This document shows positions 8,440-17,448 of a DNA stretch of 64,000 bases, piece after piece. A program made the position numbers and the translations under genes. This DNA is from Poseidonocella sedimentorum (GTDB lineage Bacteria > Pseudomonadota > Alphaproteobacteria > Rhodobacterales > Rhodobacteraceae), in the NCBI RefSeq assembly GCF_900116005.1, contig NZ_FOYI01000007.1, positions 62,001-126,000 of the forward strand, written 5' to 3'. Numbering within the stretch: the stretch's first letter is position 1; the number at the start of each line of letters is the position of its first letter. The notes under the pieces were generated by a model. That model made no database searches, was not told the origin of the DNA, and saw nothing but the letters and a program-made list of their open reading frames with translations.

Positions 8440-9491
8440 GAGAGGCTCCCCGCCCGGCGCAGGATCAGCGCAAAGAAGACCGGCAGGCCGACGAGCGAGG
8501 TGACGATCCCGATGGGCAGAAGGATGCCCGGGACCAGCAATTTCGACAGGATCGAGGCGAAGGACATCAGCACCGCGCCGGTGAGGATCGAGGCGGGGGT
8601 GAGGAAGCGGTGATCCTCTCCCACAATGATCCGCGCGATATGCGGGCCCGCGAGGCCGACGAAGCCGATCACCCCCACGATGGAGACCGCCGCCGCCGCC
8701 AGAAGACTCACCCGGATGAGCGCCCAGCGGCGCAGGCGCGCCACGTCGACGCCAAAGCCCTGTGCCTGATCGGCGCCGATGCGCAGCGCGGTGAGTTGCC
8801 ACGAGGCGCGCAGCGAGAAGGGCACGGTCAGCACGAGGACAACGGCCACCAGCGCGATCCCCTCCCAGCGGACATTGGCGAGGCTGCCCATCGTCCAGAA
8901 CACGAGCTGTTGCAGCGCATCGGCGGAGGCCACGAATTGCACCAGCGCCAGCAGCGCGCCGGCGGTGAAGTTGAGCGCGATCCCAAAGAGGATCACCAGC
9001 GTCGGCCCGCCGCGAAACCCGGCGGCCATCTGCAGGATCGCGAGCGAGCCGAGGGCAAAGAGGAAGGCGTTGGCCGTCACGCTCCAGATCGCCGGCAGGA
9101 ACGGCACGCCGATCCCGAGGATGATCGCAACGCCCGCGCCGAGTGCCGCGGAAGAGGAAACGCCGAGCGTGAAGGGTTCTGCCAGCGGGTTTTCGAGGAC
9201 GGTCTGCATTTCGGTGCCCGCAAGGGAAAGCGCCGCCCCCACCAGCAGCGCCATGATCGCCACCGGCAGGCGCACGCGCCAGACGATGACCTCCGCCCCG
9301 CGCGACGCGGCCTCGCCCCCGGTCAGCACCCGCAGGACCTCGCTCACCGGCAGGCCCGACGGCCCCGAGGCGATATCCGCGATCACCCCGATCAGCGCCA
9401 GCGCGCCAAGCCCCGCCACCAGCAGGCCCCGCCGCGCGCGCGACAGCCGATACCCCTCGGCCAGCCGGCCCATGTCTTCTGTGTCGGTCAT
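8436..9491 (-). CDS. Siderophore ABC transporter permease (FecCD/BtuC family)
   Basis: 351 aa inner-membrane permease with about 8-10 hydrophobic segments. FecCD family marks include RLPVAIMALLVGAALSLAGTEMQ (here with threonine-glutamate where many have Gly-Val), ENPLAEPFTLGVSSSAALGA, and the C-terminal GFVGLAGPHIARIIVGEDHR and LLPIGIVTSLVGLPVF. Only one permease gene is present, so it probably forms a homodimer. It lies 9 bases after the binding-protein gene and overlaps the ATPase start. Confidence 0.92.
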   Translation of the reverse strand: MTDTEDMGRLAEGYRLSRARRGLLVAGLGALALIGVIADIASGPSGLPVSEVLRVLTGGEAASRGAEVIVWRVRLPVAIMALLVGAALSLAGTEMQTVLENPLAEPFTLGVSSSAALGAGVAIILGIGVPFLPAIWSVTANAFLFALGSLAILQMAAGFRGGPTLVILFGIALNFTAGALLALVQFVASADALQQLVFWTMGSLANVRWEGIALVAVVLVLTVPFSLRASWQLTALRIGADQAQGFGVDVARLRRWALIRVSLLAAAAVSIVGVIGFVGLAGPHIARIIVGEDHRFLTPASILTGAVLMSFASILSKLLVPGILLPIGIVTSLVGLPVFFALILRRAGSLS

Positions 9492-9500
9492 CTGCGCGCG

Positions 9501-10616
9501 TTACTCGGCCGCGAGCCACCAGGTCCCATCGACGTCGATGGGCGAGAACCGCGCCTGCATCTCGGCGACGGTGGCCTGCGGATCCAGATCGGCGAAGAGC
9601 TCGGGGTGGAAGGTCTGGGCGAGGTATTCGATCAGCGCGATGTGCATCGGGCTGTCGTTGAAAAGATGCCAGAAAGCGTGGGCCTGTCCCAGCTCCACCG
9701 CCCGCAAATCGGCGATTCCGGCGCCGGAAAGCAGGGCCTCAAGCCCCGCCCGCGCCTCGTCTTGCGCAACGCCGGCGCCGAGTACCAGCCCGCCGCGCTC
9801 GCGCATATGCGCGCCGCCGGTGGCGAGAAACACATCCGGATCGGCGGCGATGACGTTTTCCAGCCCCACGTTGCCCATGATGCCGGGGACGGCATCCTGT
9901 CCGAGATTGTGCCCGCCCGCGGCTTCGATAAAGTCGTGAAACACCCCGCCGCCTACGGTCGCGCAGCAGGTTCCCGGCGCGGCATGGACCTGCACGAAAA
10001 CACGCGGCGCGTCCGGTTGGGCTTCGGCCAGCCGGCCGCGCACCGTGTCGAGACGCTCGGTATAAAAGGCGATCAGGTCGGCGGCGCGATCCTCCGCCCC
10101 GAGGGCCTGCCCGAGGATTTCGAGGCTGCGGGTGGTGTTCTCGATCGGGTGGCTGAAGAAATCCACGAAGACGACCGGGATGCCCGCCGCCTCAAGTTGC
10201 AGCAGCTGGACCTCCATCGTGGGGTTGCGCGCATCGGTGAGCGACAGGATCACCAGATCGGGCGCCTGCGCGATGGTTGCCTCGACCGAAAGCTCGCGGT
10301 TGCCCGCGCCCACCGGGGCGATCTCCTCCAGCGCCGGGAACCGTGCGGCGAAGGCCGCGCGCCGCGCCGGATCGAGCCCCTTGTCCTGCCGCCAGCCAAC
10401 CACCCGCGCGACCGGATCGTCTAGCAGCATGCCGAGCACCATGATGTGGCGCGCGTCGCCAAGGATCACCGCCTGCGCGGCCTCGGGCAGGCGCACCTCG
10501 CGCTCCGTCACATCCGTGATCCGCAGCTCTGCGGCGGCGGGCAGCGCCCAGCCGAGCAGCGCCAGCGTCAAAGCAAGGGCGCGCAGCCCGATCCCGAAGC
10601 GATGAGGTGTCGTCAT
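9501..10616 (-). CDS. Periplasmic ferric-siderophore binding protein (FecB/BtuF fold)
   Basis: 371 aa with a signal peptide ending near LLGWALPAAAE. It should capture the imported ferric catecholate in the periplasm and hand it to the permease. The two-lobed helical-backbone fold is suggested by APDLVILSLTD in the first lobe, a long linking helix (LGAEDRAADLIAFYTERLD), and ADPDVFLATGG in the second lobe. It is first in a minus-strand operon, divergent from the esterase, with an iron-box-like site in the shared promoter region. Confidence 0.88.
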   Translation of the reverse strand: MTTPHRFGIGLRALALTLALLGWALPAAAELRITDVTEREVRLPEAAQAVILGDARHIMVLGMLLDDPVARVVGWRQDKGLDPARRAAFAARFPALEEIAPVGAGNRELSVEATIAQAPDLVILSLTDARNPTMEVQLLQLEAAGIPVVFVDFFSHPIENTTRSLEILGQALGAEDRAADLIAFYTERLDTVRGRLAEAQPDAPRVFVQVHAAPGTCCATVGGGVFHDFIEAAGGHNLGQDAVPGIMGNVGLENVIAADPDVFLATGGAHMRERGGLVLGAGVAQDEARAGLEALLSGAGIADLRAVELGQAHAFWHLFNDSPMHIALIEYLAQTFHPELFADLDPQATVAEMQARFSPIDVDGTWWLAAE

Positions 10617-10688
10617 GGTCGATGGCCTCGCTGAGAGTTGTTGCGCCGGTCCGGCAGGCCCCCTAGGGTGCCGCCAACCGGTGGTATC

Positions 10689-10703
10689 CGACTAAAACAA
10701 TCA
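10689..10703. promoter_or_regulatory. RirA-type iron box in the divergent binding-protein/esterase promoter
   Basis: CGACTAAAACAATCA differs at one base from TGA-N9-TCA and shares the GACTAAA core with the boxes at 3365 and 6059. It lies 73 bases before the minus-strand binding-protein start and only 19 bases before the plus-strand esterase ATG, so one site could control both directions. Confidence 0.5.
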
Positions 10704-10722
10704 CGTACAAGTTTGCGCCCCC

Positions 10723-11661
10723 ATGCACAAGAAACCAATCGCCCCCACGCCGGCGCCGGTGCCGCGTTTTGCCTGCCCCGCCGTGATCCCGGCGGCCCGG
10801 CTTGCGCTGCCGCCGCACAAGGGCCGCCTCGCGACGCTGGAGATCCTGCGCGCGCCCTGCGCGAGCCACCGGATCGAGAGCGCCGTCCTGCCCGAACCGC
10901 GCCATCCTCTGGCCGCACCGGACGCCGCGCCCTACCGTCTGTTTCGCGCCATCCCGACGGCCCCCGCCCCCGCCGGGGGGCGCCCGGTCCTGACCCTGCT
11001 CGATGGCAACGCGGCCTTTGATTTCCTCACGCCCCAGATGCTGGAGGCCGTGCCGGATCTTGCCGTCATCGGCATCGGACAGCAGACGGAAGCGCAGTTT
11101 GACCGCCTCGCCCGCGCCCGCGATCTGACCTTTCCCGCCGAGGGCCAGACCGGGCTGGTGCCTGATGCGGGCTACGGCAATCGCCCGGCGGGCGGCGCAC
11201 CGGGGTTCCTGCCGCTGCTGCTCGGCCCGTTGCGCGCGGCGGCGGAAGACGGGCTCGTGGTCGATCCCGCGCGGCGCGCGATCTGGGGTCATTCGCTCGG
11301 AGGGCTCTTCGTGCTCAACCTGATGCTCCAACGGCCGCGGAGCTTCGCGCGTTTCGCGGCCATCAGCCCCTCGCTGTGGTGGAACCCGGAGCGGCTGGAG
11401 CGCGTCCTTGCCCGGCATCTCGGCGCGCTCGGGGAGGGGCCCGCGCGCCCGGAGATCTATCTGGGCAGCGGCAACCGCGAGCGGCGGACGGGCGCGGGCG
11501 GCCCCGAGCCGACCGACGCCCCGGCGGAGTTTCACGCCCTCGCGCGCCGGCTCGAAGAGAGCGGCCGGGTGGCGCTCAGCACGCAGGTCTACGACGGCGC
11601 GGTGCATATCGCGAGCCTGCCGAGCTCGCTCCCCACCGCGCTGCGCTTCGCCGCCGCCTGA
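10723..11661 (+). CDS. Fes/IroE-like ferric-siderophore esterase (alpha/beta hydrolase)
   Basis: 312 aa hydrolase of the esterase family that includes IroE and Fes. It would cut the serine trilactone of an enterobactin-like siderophore to release iron. The nucleophile elbow is GHSLGGLF around residue 191; AAISPSLWWN and the late histidine in DGAVHIASLP complete a plausible triad region. There is no signal peptide, which points to cytosolic action as for Fes. No ribosome-binding site is visible before the ATG, so the transcript may be leaderless. Its stop codon directly abuts the entF stop on the other strand. Confidence 0.85.
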   Translation: MHKKPIAPTPAPVPRFACPAVIPAARLALPPHKGRLATLEILRAPCASHRIESAVLPEPRHPLAAPDAAPYRLFRAIPTAPAPAGGRPVLTLLDGNAAFDFLTPQMLEAVPDLAVIGIGQQTEAQFDRLARARDLTFPAEGQTGLVPDAGYGNRPAGGAPGFLPLLLGPLRAAAEDGLVVDPARRAIWGHSLGGLFVLNLMLQRPRSFARFAAISPSLWWNPERLERVLARHLGALGEGPARPEIYLGSGNRERRTGAGGPEPTDAPAEFHALARRLEESGRVALSTQVYDGAVHIASLPSSLPTALRFAAA

Positions 11662-14600
11662 TCAGCCGCGCGGCGCGAGCATGGCGGCGATCGCGCCCAC
11701 ATGCTCCGGCGCGACCATGTCCTTGTGCAGGCAGTCGAGATCACAGGCCTCAAGCGCGGCGCAATGGGGCGCCCAGAGATCGGAGACAAACCCGCGCTCC
11801 GCGTGATCGGCTGCCGCGCGAATGTGGATCACCGGCTCAGCGTAGTGCCGATGCTGATGGGCGCGCATCAGCCGTTTGGTGCCGGTCACGAGCGTCACGA
11901 CCGCGTCGAGCACATCCCCGGGCAGCGCACCGAGAAGCCGGGAATTCCGCTTCAGAAAACTCATGAGCTTTTCGCGATCATCGAGCTCGGGATGGCCCTC
12001 GGGATCGAACCCGGCGATCGCCAGCAGGGCGCGCAGGGCGGTCATCGGATCGGGCTCGGGCTCGTCGCGCCAGACCTCCGCGGGATAGGCGTCGAGCAGC
12101 GCGACCGTGCCGGGACGGACCCCGCGCGCGCTGAGCTCGACCGCGAGATCCTGCGCGAGGATGCCGCCGAGGGACCAGCCGACGAGATGCACGCGATCGG
12201 CATCCGAGCGGGCGATGATCTCATCGGCGTAGCGGCGCGACAGATCGACCAGCCGCTCGGGCATGGCGGCCCCCGTGAGGACCGGCGATTGCAAGCCGAA
12301 GATCGGCCCGTCGTAGGACGCCGAAAGCGCCTTGGCCAGCGCGCGGTAGCCCCAGCAAAGCCCCCCGGCGGGGTGCAGCAGCACGACCGGCGCGCCCCCC
12401 TCGCGCCCAGCCACCAGCGGAAACACCGGGCCGAGCCCGGCGAGGGCATCGGCGCGGGTCTCGACGGCGCGGGCGAGCGCGGCGATTTGCGGGGTCTCGA
12501 AGAGCTGGCCCAGCGGCACGGCGCGGCCCAGGCGCTCTTCCAGCCGCAGGATCAGATCCAGAGCCGAGAGCGAGTCGCCGCCGAGGGCGAAGAAATCCGC
12601 CTCGCGCACCGGGGGCTCGGGCAGGCGCAGCACGGAGACAAAGGCCTCGGCAATGAGCTCTTCGGTCTCTCCCCGCGGCGGCGTCCCCCCCACCCCGCTC
12701 AGCGCCGGTTTCGGCAGGGCCTTGCGGTCAAGCTTGCCATTGGCGGTGGTCGGCATCCGCTCCAGCGGGACGATCCGCGCCGGGACCATATGCGCCGGCA
12801 AGGCTTGCGCCAGCGCCGCCCGCAGCGCCGCATCGGTCCACTCCGGCCCGGCCACCACATAGCCGACCAGCAGCCGTTGCTGCCCCGGATCATCACGCGC
12901 GATCACCACGGCCTCGCGCACGCCGGCAAGGCCCCGCAGCGCGGCTTCGATCTCGCCAAGCTCGACCCGCATCCCCCGGATCTTCACCTGATGATCGTTG
13001 CGCCCCAGATAGAGGATCGCGCCATCGCCGCGCCGCCGCGCCATGTCGCCGGTGGCATAGATGCGCGCGCCGGGGCGGAACGGGTCGGGCAGGAAGCGCT
13101 CACCCGTCAGATCATCGCGCCCCAGATAGCCGCGCGCGAGTTGGACACCGCCGAGGTAAAGCTGCCCGGCGACGCCCTCGGGCACGGGGCGCATGGCGCC
13201 GTCGAGGATGTAGCAGCGCGTGTTCCAGACTGGCCAGCCGATGGGCATCGGCGCGCTTCGATCCTCCGGCCCGGCGGGCCAGAAGGTCACATCAACGGAC
13301 GCCTCGGTGGGGCCGTAGAGGTTGTGCAGTTCGGCATCGATCCGGGCGTGAAACAGATCGCGGTGATCCGGCGTCAGCTCCTCGCCGGAGCAGAAGACCC
13401 GCCGCATCGTGATCCCCTCGCTCTCGGGGTGGCCGAGGAAGGCCGCCAACATCGAGGGGACGAAATGACAGGTGGTGATGCGGTCGTCGCGGATGAGGCG
13501 CGCGATGGCCTTGGGGTCGCGGTGGCTCCCCGGCGGGGCGAAGACGAGGCAGGCGCCGCACAGATAGGGCAGGAAGAGCTCCCAGACCGAGACATCGAAG
13601 CTCGTCGGGGTCTTTTGCAGGATGCGGTCATCGGCGGTGAAGCCATAGGCCTCGCGCATCCACAGCAGCCGGTTCACGATGGCGCGGTGCTCGATCATCA
13701 CGCCCTTGGGCGCGCCGGTGGAGCCGGAGGTGAAGAGCACGTAGGACAGCTGATTCGGGGCGACCGGCGGCAGGGGGGCGCCGGTGGGCGCGTCGGGCCA
13801 CTCTGCGGGGGTGAGCACGGGCGGGGCCACGCGAAAGCCGGGCGGCGCGTCGGCGAGGATGGCGATGGGCGTGGTCTGCGCCAGCAGCCCCTCGATCCGC
13901 GCGGGCGGCTGGCCCGGGTCCATCGGCACATAGGCCGCGCCGGCGCGCTGGATCGCGACGAGTGCGACGGCCAGATGCTCCGAGCGGTCCATCAGCACCG
14001 CAACGCGCTGGTCCGCCCCCGCGCCAAGCGCCACCAGCCGCTCGGCAAGTGCGCGCGAGCGCCGGTCAAGCTCGGCGTAGCTCAACACGGTCTCGCCGAA
14101 CCGGACGGCCGGGGCCTCGGGGCTGCGGGCCATCTGCGCTTCGATGAGCGCGGTCAGGGTCGTCTCCGGCGTGATCTCGTCCAGCGCCTGATCCGTGGCG
14201 TTGAGCTCCTGGATCAGCCGCGCGTGCTCGCCCTCGGTGACGGTCGGCACCTCCTCCAGACGCGCCGCGCGGGCAGCCCGCTCGAGAAAGGCCAGAAGCC
14301 GCGACAGGTGGCCGGCGATCTCCGCTTCGGAATAGAGCGCCGGGTTGGCGTCGATCTCCAGCGTGAGGCCGCTCTTGCCATCGCCCCGGAAGCTGACGGT
14401 AAGGTCATCGACCGGCCCGGCGCTGAGGATGTTGAGGCGGCTTTCGAGCCCATGGAATTGCGGCGCGACATCGTAGGGCTGGACGTTGATCAGCGGGCCG
14501 TAGAGCCGCTCGTCCACCCGCCGCCGCCCGATCTCGCGGCGGAGCCGTTCGGAGCGGTAGGCCCCATGGCGCCGCGCGAGAGCAATCTCCGCCGCGTCCT

Positions 14601-15540
14601 CGCGCAGCGCCGCGTCGAGATCGGAGGCCTCGGGAAGGCTCGGCGCATGGGGCAGCACGTTCATCCACATGCACGGGACCCGCGCCGCGCGCGATCCGAA
14701 CCGGGCCATGAACGGCAGGCCGAAGACCGCGTCGCCGTCGGGCGAGACCCGGCGGAGATAGGCGGCGCTGAGCGAGGTCAGCACATCCGGCCAGGTGAGG
14801 CGCAGGCGTTTGGCCCGCTCGGTGATCGCGGTGCAGATGGTGTCGGGGACCCGGCGCGCGAGCCTCAGGAAGCTGCTTGAGCTCAGCACGCCCGCCGCAT
14901 TTGGCGACGGTGAGGCCGGGGGGCTCAGGCGGTCCGCGCGGTCCAGCCAGAAGGCGCGGTCGGCGGCGTGTTTTTCCCCGGCGCGATAGGCGCGATCCGC
15001 CTCCAGCGCGGCAGAATATGGCGCCAGCGCCGGGCCGGCGCTCTGGCCCATCCGTGCCGAATAGAGCGCGGCGACGCGGTTGGTGAGGAGCACCATGCCG
15101 AACCCGTCGATCGCGAGGTGGTGGATGCGCTCGTACCACAGATGCCGCGTCGGGCTCAGCCGGTAGAGGCGGAAGGCCGCGAGCGGGTCCCGCGCCGGAT
15201 CTGTGGGCGCGGCGCTGTCGCGGTCCATGTCGCGCCGGGCGGCGGCCTCCCCATCCGGATCGCCAGTGAGATCGACCACCTCAAGCGCCGGCACCTCCCC
15301 GTCGAGCGATTGCCGGGGCGCGCCGCCCACCGACTGAATGCGGAGCCGCAGCGCCTCGGCTTCGGCCATCGCCTCGGCATGGGCAGCGGTGAAGGCGTCC
15401 AGATCGAGCGGGCCGTCCAGCGCGATGAATTGGCCGGTGTTGAACAGCGGGTTGGCGGGCGCGAGCTGCTGCGCGAGCCAGAGCCCCTCCTGCGCCTCAA
15501 GCAGTTCGTGCAGGGCGCCCGCCGTTGAAACCGCGTCCAT
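11662..15540 (-). CDS. entF: Non-ribosomal peptide synthetase EntF (C-A-T-TE), serine-activating
   Basis: 1292 aa, the length of E. coli EntF. Domain order is condensation (about 1-430; HHLAIDG near 140), adenylation (about 450-960; YVLFTSGSTGAPKG, NGKLDRKAL), thiolation (LGGDSL, Ser990 for phosphopantetheine) and thioesterase (GWSLGG, Ser1123). Specificity residues read from DVSVW, the H of CHFVPSM, VFCSGEEL, LYGPTEASVD give D-V-W-H-F-S-L-V-D, the EntF serine code. It should couple DHB to serine and cyclise three units to an enterobactin-like lactone. It is last in its operon, 3 bases after the carrier-protein gene. Confidence 0.93.
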   Translation of the reverse strand: MDAVSTAGALHELLEAQEGLWLAQQLAPANPLFNTGQFIALDGPLDLDAFTAAHAEAMAEAEALRLRIQSVGGAPRQSLDGEVPALEVVDLTGDPDGEAAARRDMDRDSAAPTDPARDPLAAFRLYRLSPTRHLWYERIHHLAIDGFGMVLLTNRVAALYSARMGQSAGPALAPYSAALEADRAYRAGEKHAADRAFWLDRADRLSPPASPSPNAAGVLSSSSFLRLARRVPDTICTAITERAKRLRLTWPDVLTSLSAAYLRRVSPDGDAVFGLPFMARFGSRAARVPCMWMNVLPHAPSLPEASDLDAALREDAAEIALARRHGAYRSERLRREIGRRRVDERLYGPLINVQPYDVAPQFHGLESRLNILSAGPVDDLTVSFRGDGKSGLTLEIDANPALYSEAEIAGHLSRLLAFLERAARAARLEEVPTVTEGEHARLIQELNATDQALDEITPETTLTALIEAQMARSPEAPAVRFGETVLSYAELDRRSRALAERLVALGAGADQRVAVLMDRSEHLAVALVAIQRAGAAYVPMDPGQPPARIEGLLAQTTPIAILADAPPGFRVAPPVLTPAEWPDAPTGAPLPPVAPNQLSYVLFTSGSTGAPKGVMIEHRAIVNRLLWMREAYGFTADDRILQKTPTSFDVSVWELFLPYLCGACLVFAPPGSHRDPKAIARLIRDDRITTCHFVPSMLAAFLGHPESEGITMRRVFCSGEELTPDHRDLFHARIDAELHNLYGPTEASVDVTFWPAGPEDRSAPMPIGWPVWNTRCYILDGAMRPVPEGVAGQLYLGGVQLARGYLGRDDLTGERFLPDPFRPGARIYATGDMARRRGDGAILYLGRNDHQVKIRGMRVELGEIEAALRGLAGVREAVVIARDDPGQQRLLVGYVVAGPEWTDAALRAALAQALPAHMVPARIVPLERMPTTANGKLDRKALPKPALSGVGGTPPRGETEELIAEAFVSVLRLPEPPVREADFFALGGDSLSALDLILRLEERLGRAVPLGQLFETPQIAALARAVETRADALAGLGPVFPLVAGREGGAPVVLLHPAGGLCWGYRALAKALSASYDGPIFGLQSPVLTGAAMPERLVDLSRRYADEIIARSDADRVHLVGWSLGGILAQDLAVELSARGVRPGTVALLDAYPAEVWRDEPEPDPMTALRALLAIAGFDPEGHPELDDREKLMSFLKRNSRLLGALPGDVLDAVVTLVTGTKRLMRAHQHRHYAEPVIHIRAAADHAERGFVSDLWAPHCAALEACDLDCLHKDMVAPEHVGAIAAMLAPRG

Positions 15541-15543
15541 CGC

Positions 15544-15768
15544 TCACCCCTGCCGCGTCTCGAAGGCCGCTTTCCACGCCGCGAGCGTCGTCTCTTCGGC
15601 AAAGGACAGGAAATCGAGCTCCATCCCCTGCTCCTGCCACTCGGTCACGAGGGTCATGATGCGCATCGAATCGAGCCCGAGATCGGTGAGGTTATCCTCC
15701 ATCCCGATCTGGTCGGGGGTGGTGTAGAGCGCCGCGGCGACATCGGCTCTGATACGGTCGAAATCCAT
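15544..15768 (-). CDS. Free-standing aryl carrier protein (ArCP half of EntB)
   Basis: 74 aa acyl-carrier fold. The attachment site is LGLDSMRI with Ser34 as the predicted phosphopantetheine acceptor. In this pathway it would carry 2,3-DHB loaded by EntE and present it to the EntF condensation domain. E. coli has the same function as the C-terminal domain of EntB; here entB at 4638 lacks it, so the two functions are split into different operons. It lies 17 bases after entE and 3 bases before entF. Confidence 0.9.
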   Translation of the reverse strand: MDFDRIRADVAAALYTTPDQIGMEDNLTDLGLDSMRIMTLVTEWQEQGMELDFLSFAEETTLAAWKAAFETRQG

Positions 15769-15785
15769 TGGCCCCTTGGCCTCCT

Positions 15786-17417
15786 TCACGCGAAATGACG
15801 TTTCTTGAGCGCCGCCCGGAGCGCCTTGCGATCGGTCTTGCCGACGGCGGTTGTCTCGAACCGGTCGGTAAAGACGATCTGATCGGGGACTTTGAACTCG
15901 GCGATCCCGCGCCCCCGGATGAAGGCCTTGAGCGCGCGGTCCTCGGCCTTCGCCCCATCGTGCAGCACCACGAAAGCGCAGCTCCGCTCGCCAAGGAACC
16001 GGTCGGGCACGGAGACGACGACGGCATCGAACACGGCCTCGTGGGCGATGAGATTGTCCTCGATCTCTTCGGCGGAGACCTTTTCGCCCGCGCGGTTGAT
16101 GTGGTCCCCCGCCCGGCCCTGCACCTCGAGGTTGCCATCGGGGCGCAGCCGGACGATGTCGCCGGTGCAATAGAACCCCTCGGGAGTGAAGGCGCGCGCG
16201 TTGGCCTCCGGCGCGTTGTGATAGGCGCGGATCGTATAGGGCCCGCGGGTGTGCAGCACACCGTGGCCCCCCGTGGCCGGGGCGCCATCCTCGTCGAGCA
16301 GCAGGATCTCGTCATCGGGCGAAATCGGGCGGCCCTGGGTGTTCAGGATGACCTCTTCGGGATCGTCGAGCCGGGTGTAGTTCACCAGTCCCTCGGCCAT
16401 GCCGAAGACCTGTTGCAGCTGGCAGCCGAGCGTCGGGCGGACCTGCGCGGCGGCCTCGGGGGTGAATTTCGCGCCGCCCACAAGCAGCACCTCAAGCGAG
16501 TTGAGGTCATGCTTGGCCGCCTTGGCCGCCTGCATCCAAAGAAGCGCGAGCGGCGGGACGAGGCCGGTATGCGTTACCCCCTCGGCGGCGATCAGCGGGA
16601 AAGCCGCCCCGGGCGCGGGGCTGGGGCTCATCACCACCTTGGCGCCGACCGAGAGCGCGCCGAAATAGCCCGGGCTCGACATCGGGAAGTTATGCGCCGC
16701 GGGCAGCGCGGTCAGCAGGACCGAGCGCGGCGTGACGGCACAGATCCCGGCGGAGGCCTCGAAGCTGTAGATATAGTCGTCATGGGTGCGCGGGATGAGC
16801 TTGGGAAAGCCGGTGGTGCCGCCCGAAATCTGCAGGAATGCGACCGAGCCGGGATCGCGCGGCACGGGCGCATCGAGCGGGGCGGTGTCGGCGAGGTCGG
16901 CGAGCCGGGACATGCCCGCCTGCGGCGCCCCGTCGATGTAGATCCGCGTGAGGCTGGGGCAAGCCGCGCGCACGGCCTCGGCCAGCGGGCGATAATCGAA
17001 CCCTTCGTAGCTCTCGGCGCAGATCAGCGCCCGCGCCCCGGACCCGGCCACCAGATGCGCGATCTCGCGGTCGCGGTGGGCAGGCAGCGCGTAGACCGGC
17101 ACGAGCCCGGCATAGAGCAGCCCAAGGACCACCGGCAGGAAGGCCGGACCGTTGGGAAGCTGAACCAGCACGCGATCCCCCGGCGCAAACCCGTCGCCGA
17201 GAAACCCCGCCGCATAGGCCCGGGCCAGATTGCGCAGCTCGTCATAGCTCAGCCGCAATGTCCCCGCGACGAGCGCCTCGCGCGGGCCATGGGCGGCGGC
17301 GATCTCGTCGAGCCAGCCCCCGAAACTTACCCCGCGCCAATAGCCGCGGGCACGGTAGCGCGCGGCGCAGGGGGCGGGCCAAAGCTGCTGGGGACAGGTC
17401 TGGGTCGGGTCGGGCAT
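15786..17417 (-). CDS. entE: 2,3-dihydroxybenzoate-AMP ligase EntE
   Basis: 543 aa adenylating enzyme that activates DHB and loads it onto the aryl carrier. Typical for DHB ligases are the N-terminal YRARGYWRG, the AMP-binding motif QISGGTTGFPKLIPRTHDDY, the aryl-acid pocket region ALPAAHNFPMSSPG, GMAEGLVNYTRLDD, YCTGDIVRL and the C-terminal lysine motif AVGKTDRKAL. It is transcribed leftward, 31 bases after the FMN oxidase gene, and is followed by the carrier and entF. Confidence 0.94.
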   Translation of the reverse strand: MPDPTQTCPQQLWPAPCAARYRARGYWRGVSFGGWLDEIAAAHGPREALVAGTLRLSYDELRNLARAYAAGFLGDGFAPGDRVLVQLPNGPAFLPVVLGLLYAGLVPVYALPAHRDREIAHLVAGSGARALICAESYEGFDYRPLAEAVRAACPSLTRIYIDGAPQAGMSRLADLADTAPLDAPVPRDPGSVAFLQISGGTTGFPKLIPRTHDDYIYSFEASAGICAVTPRSVLLTALPAAHNFPMSSPGYFGALSVGAKVVMSPSPAPGAAFPLIAAEGVTHTGLVPPLALLWMQAAKAAKHDLNSLEVLLVGGAKFTPEAAAQVRPTLGCQLQQVFGMAEGLVNYTRLDDPEEVILNTQGRPISPDDEILLLDEDGAPATGGHGVLHTRGPYTIRAYHNAPEANARAFTPEGFYCTGDIVRLRPDGNLEVQGRAGDHINRAGEKVSAEEIEDNLIAHEAVFDAVVVSVPDRFLGERSCAFVVLHDGAKAEDRALKAFIRGRGIAEFKVPDQIVFTDRFETTAVGKTDRKALRAALKKRHFA

Positions 17418-17448
17418 CGGCGGGGTACCAGGTGTGGCGCGGTGGCGG

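Noticed and set aside
8610-10424. 604-residue plus-strand frame across the siderophore permease and binding-protein genes
   Set aside because: Shadow frame; the minus-strand genes have intact family motifs and coupled starts.
11701-14880. 1059-residue plus-strand frame inside entF
   Set aside because: Antisense shadow of a conserved NRPS; low-complexity composition, no recognisable motif.
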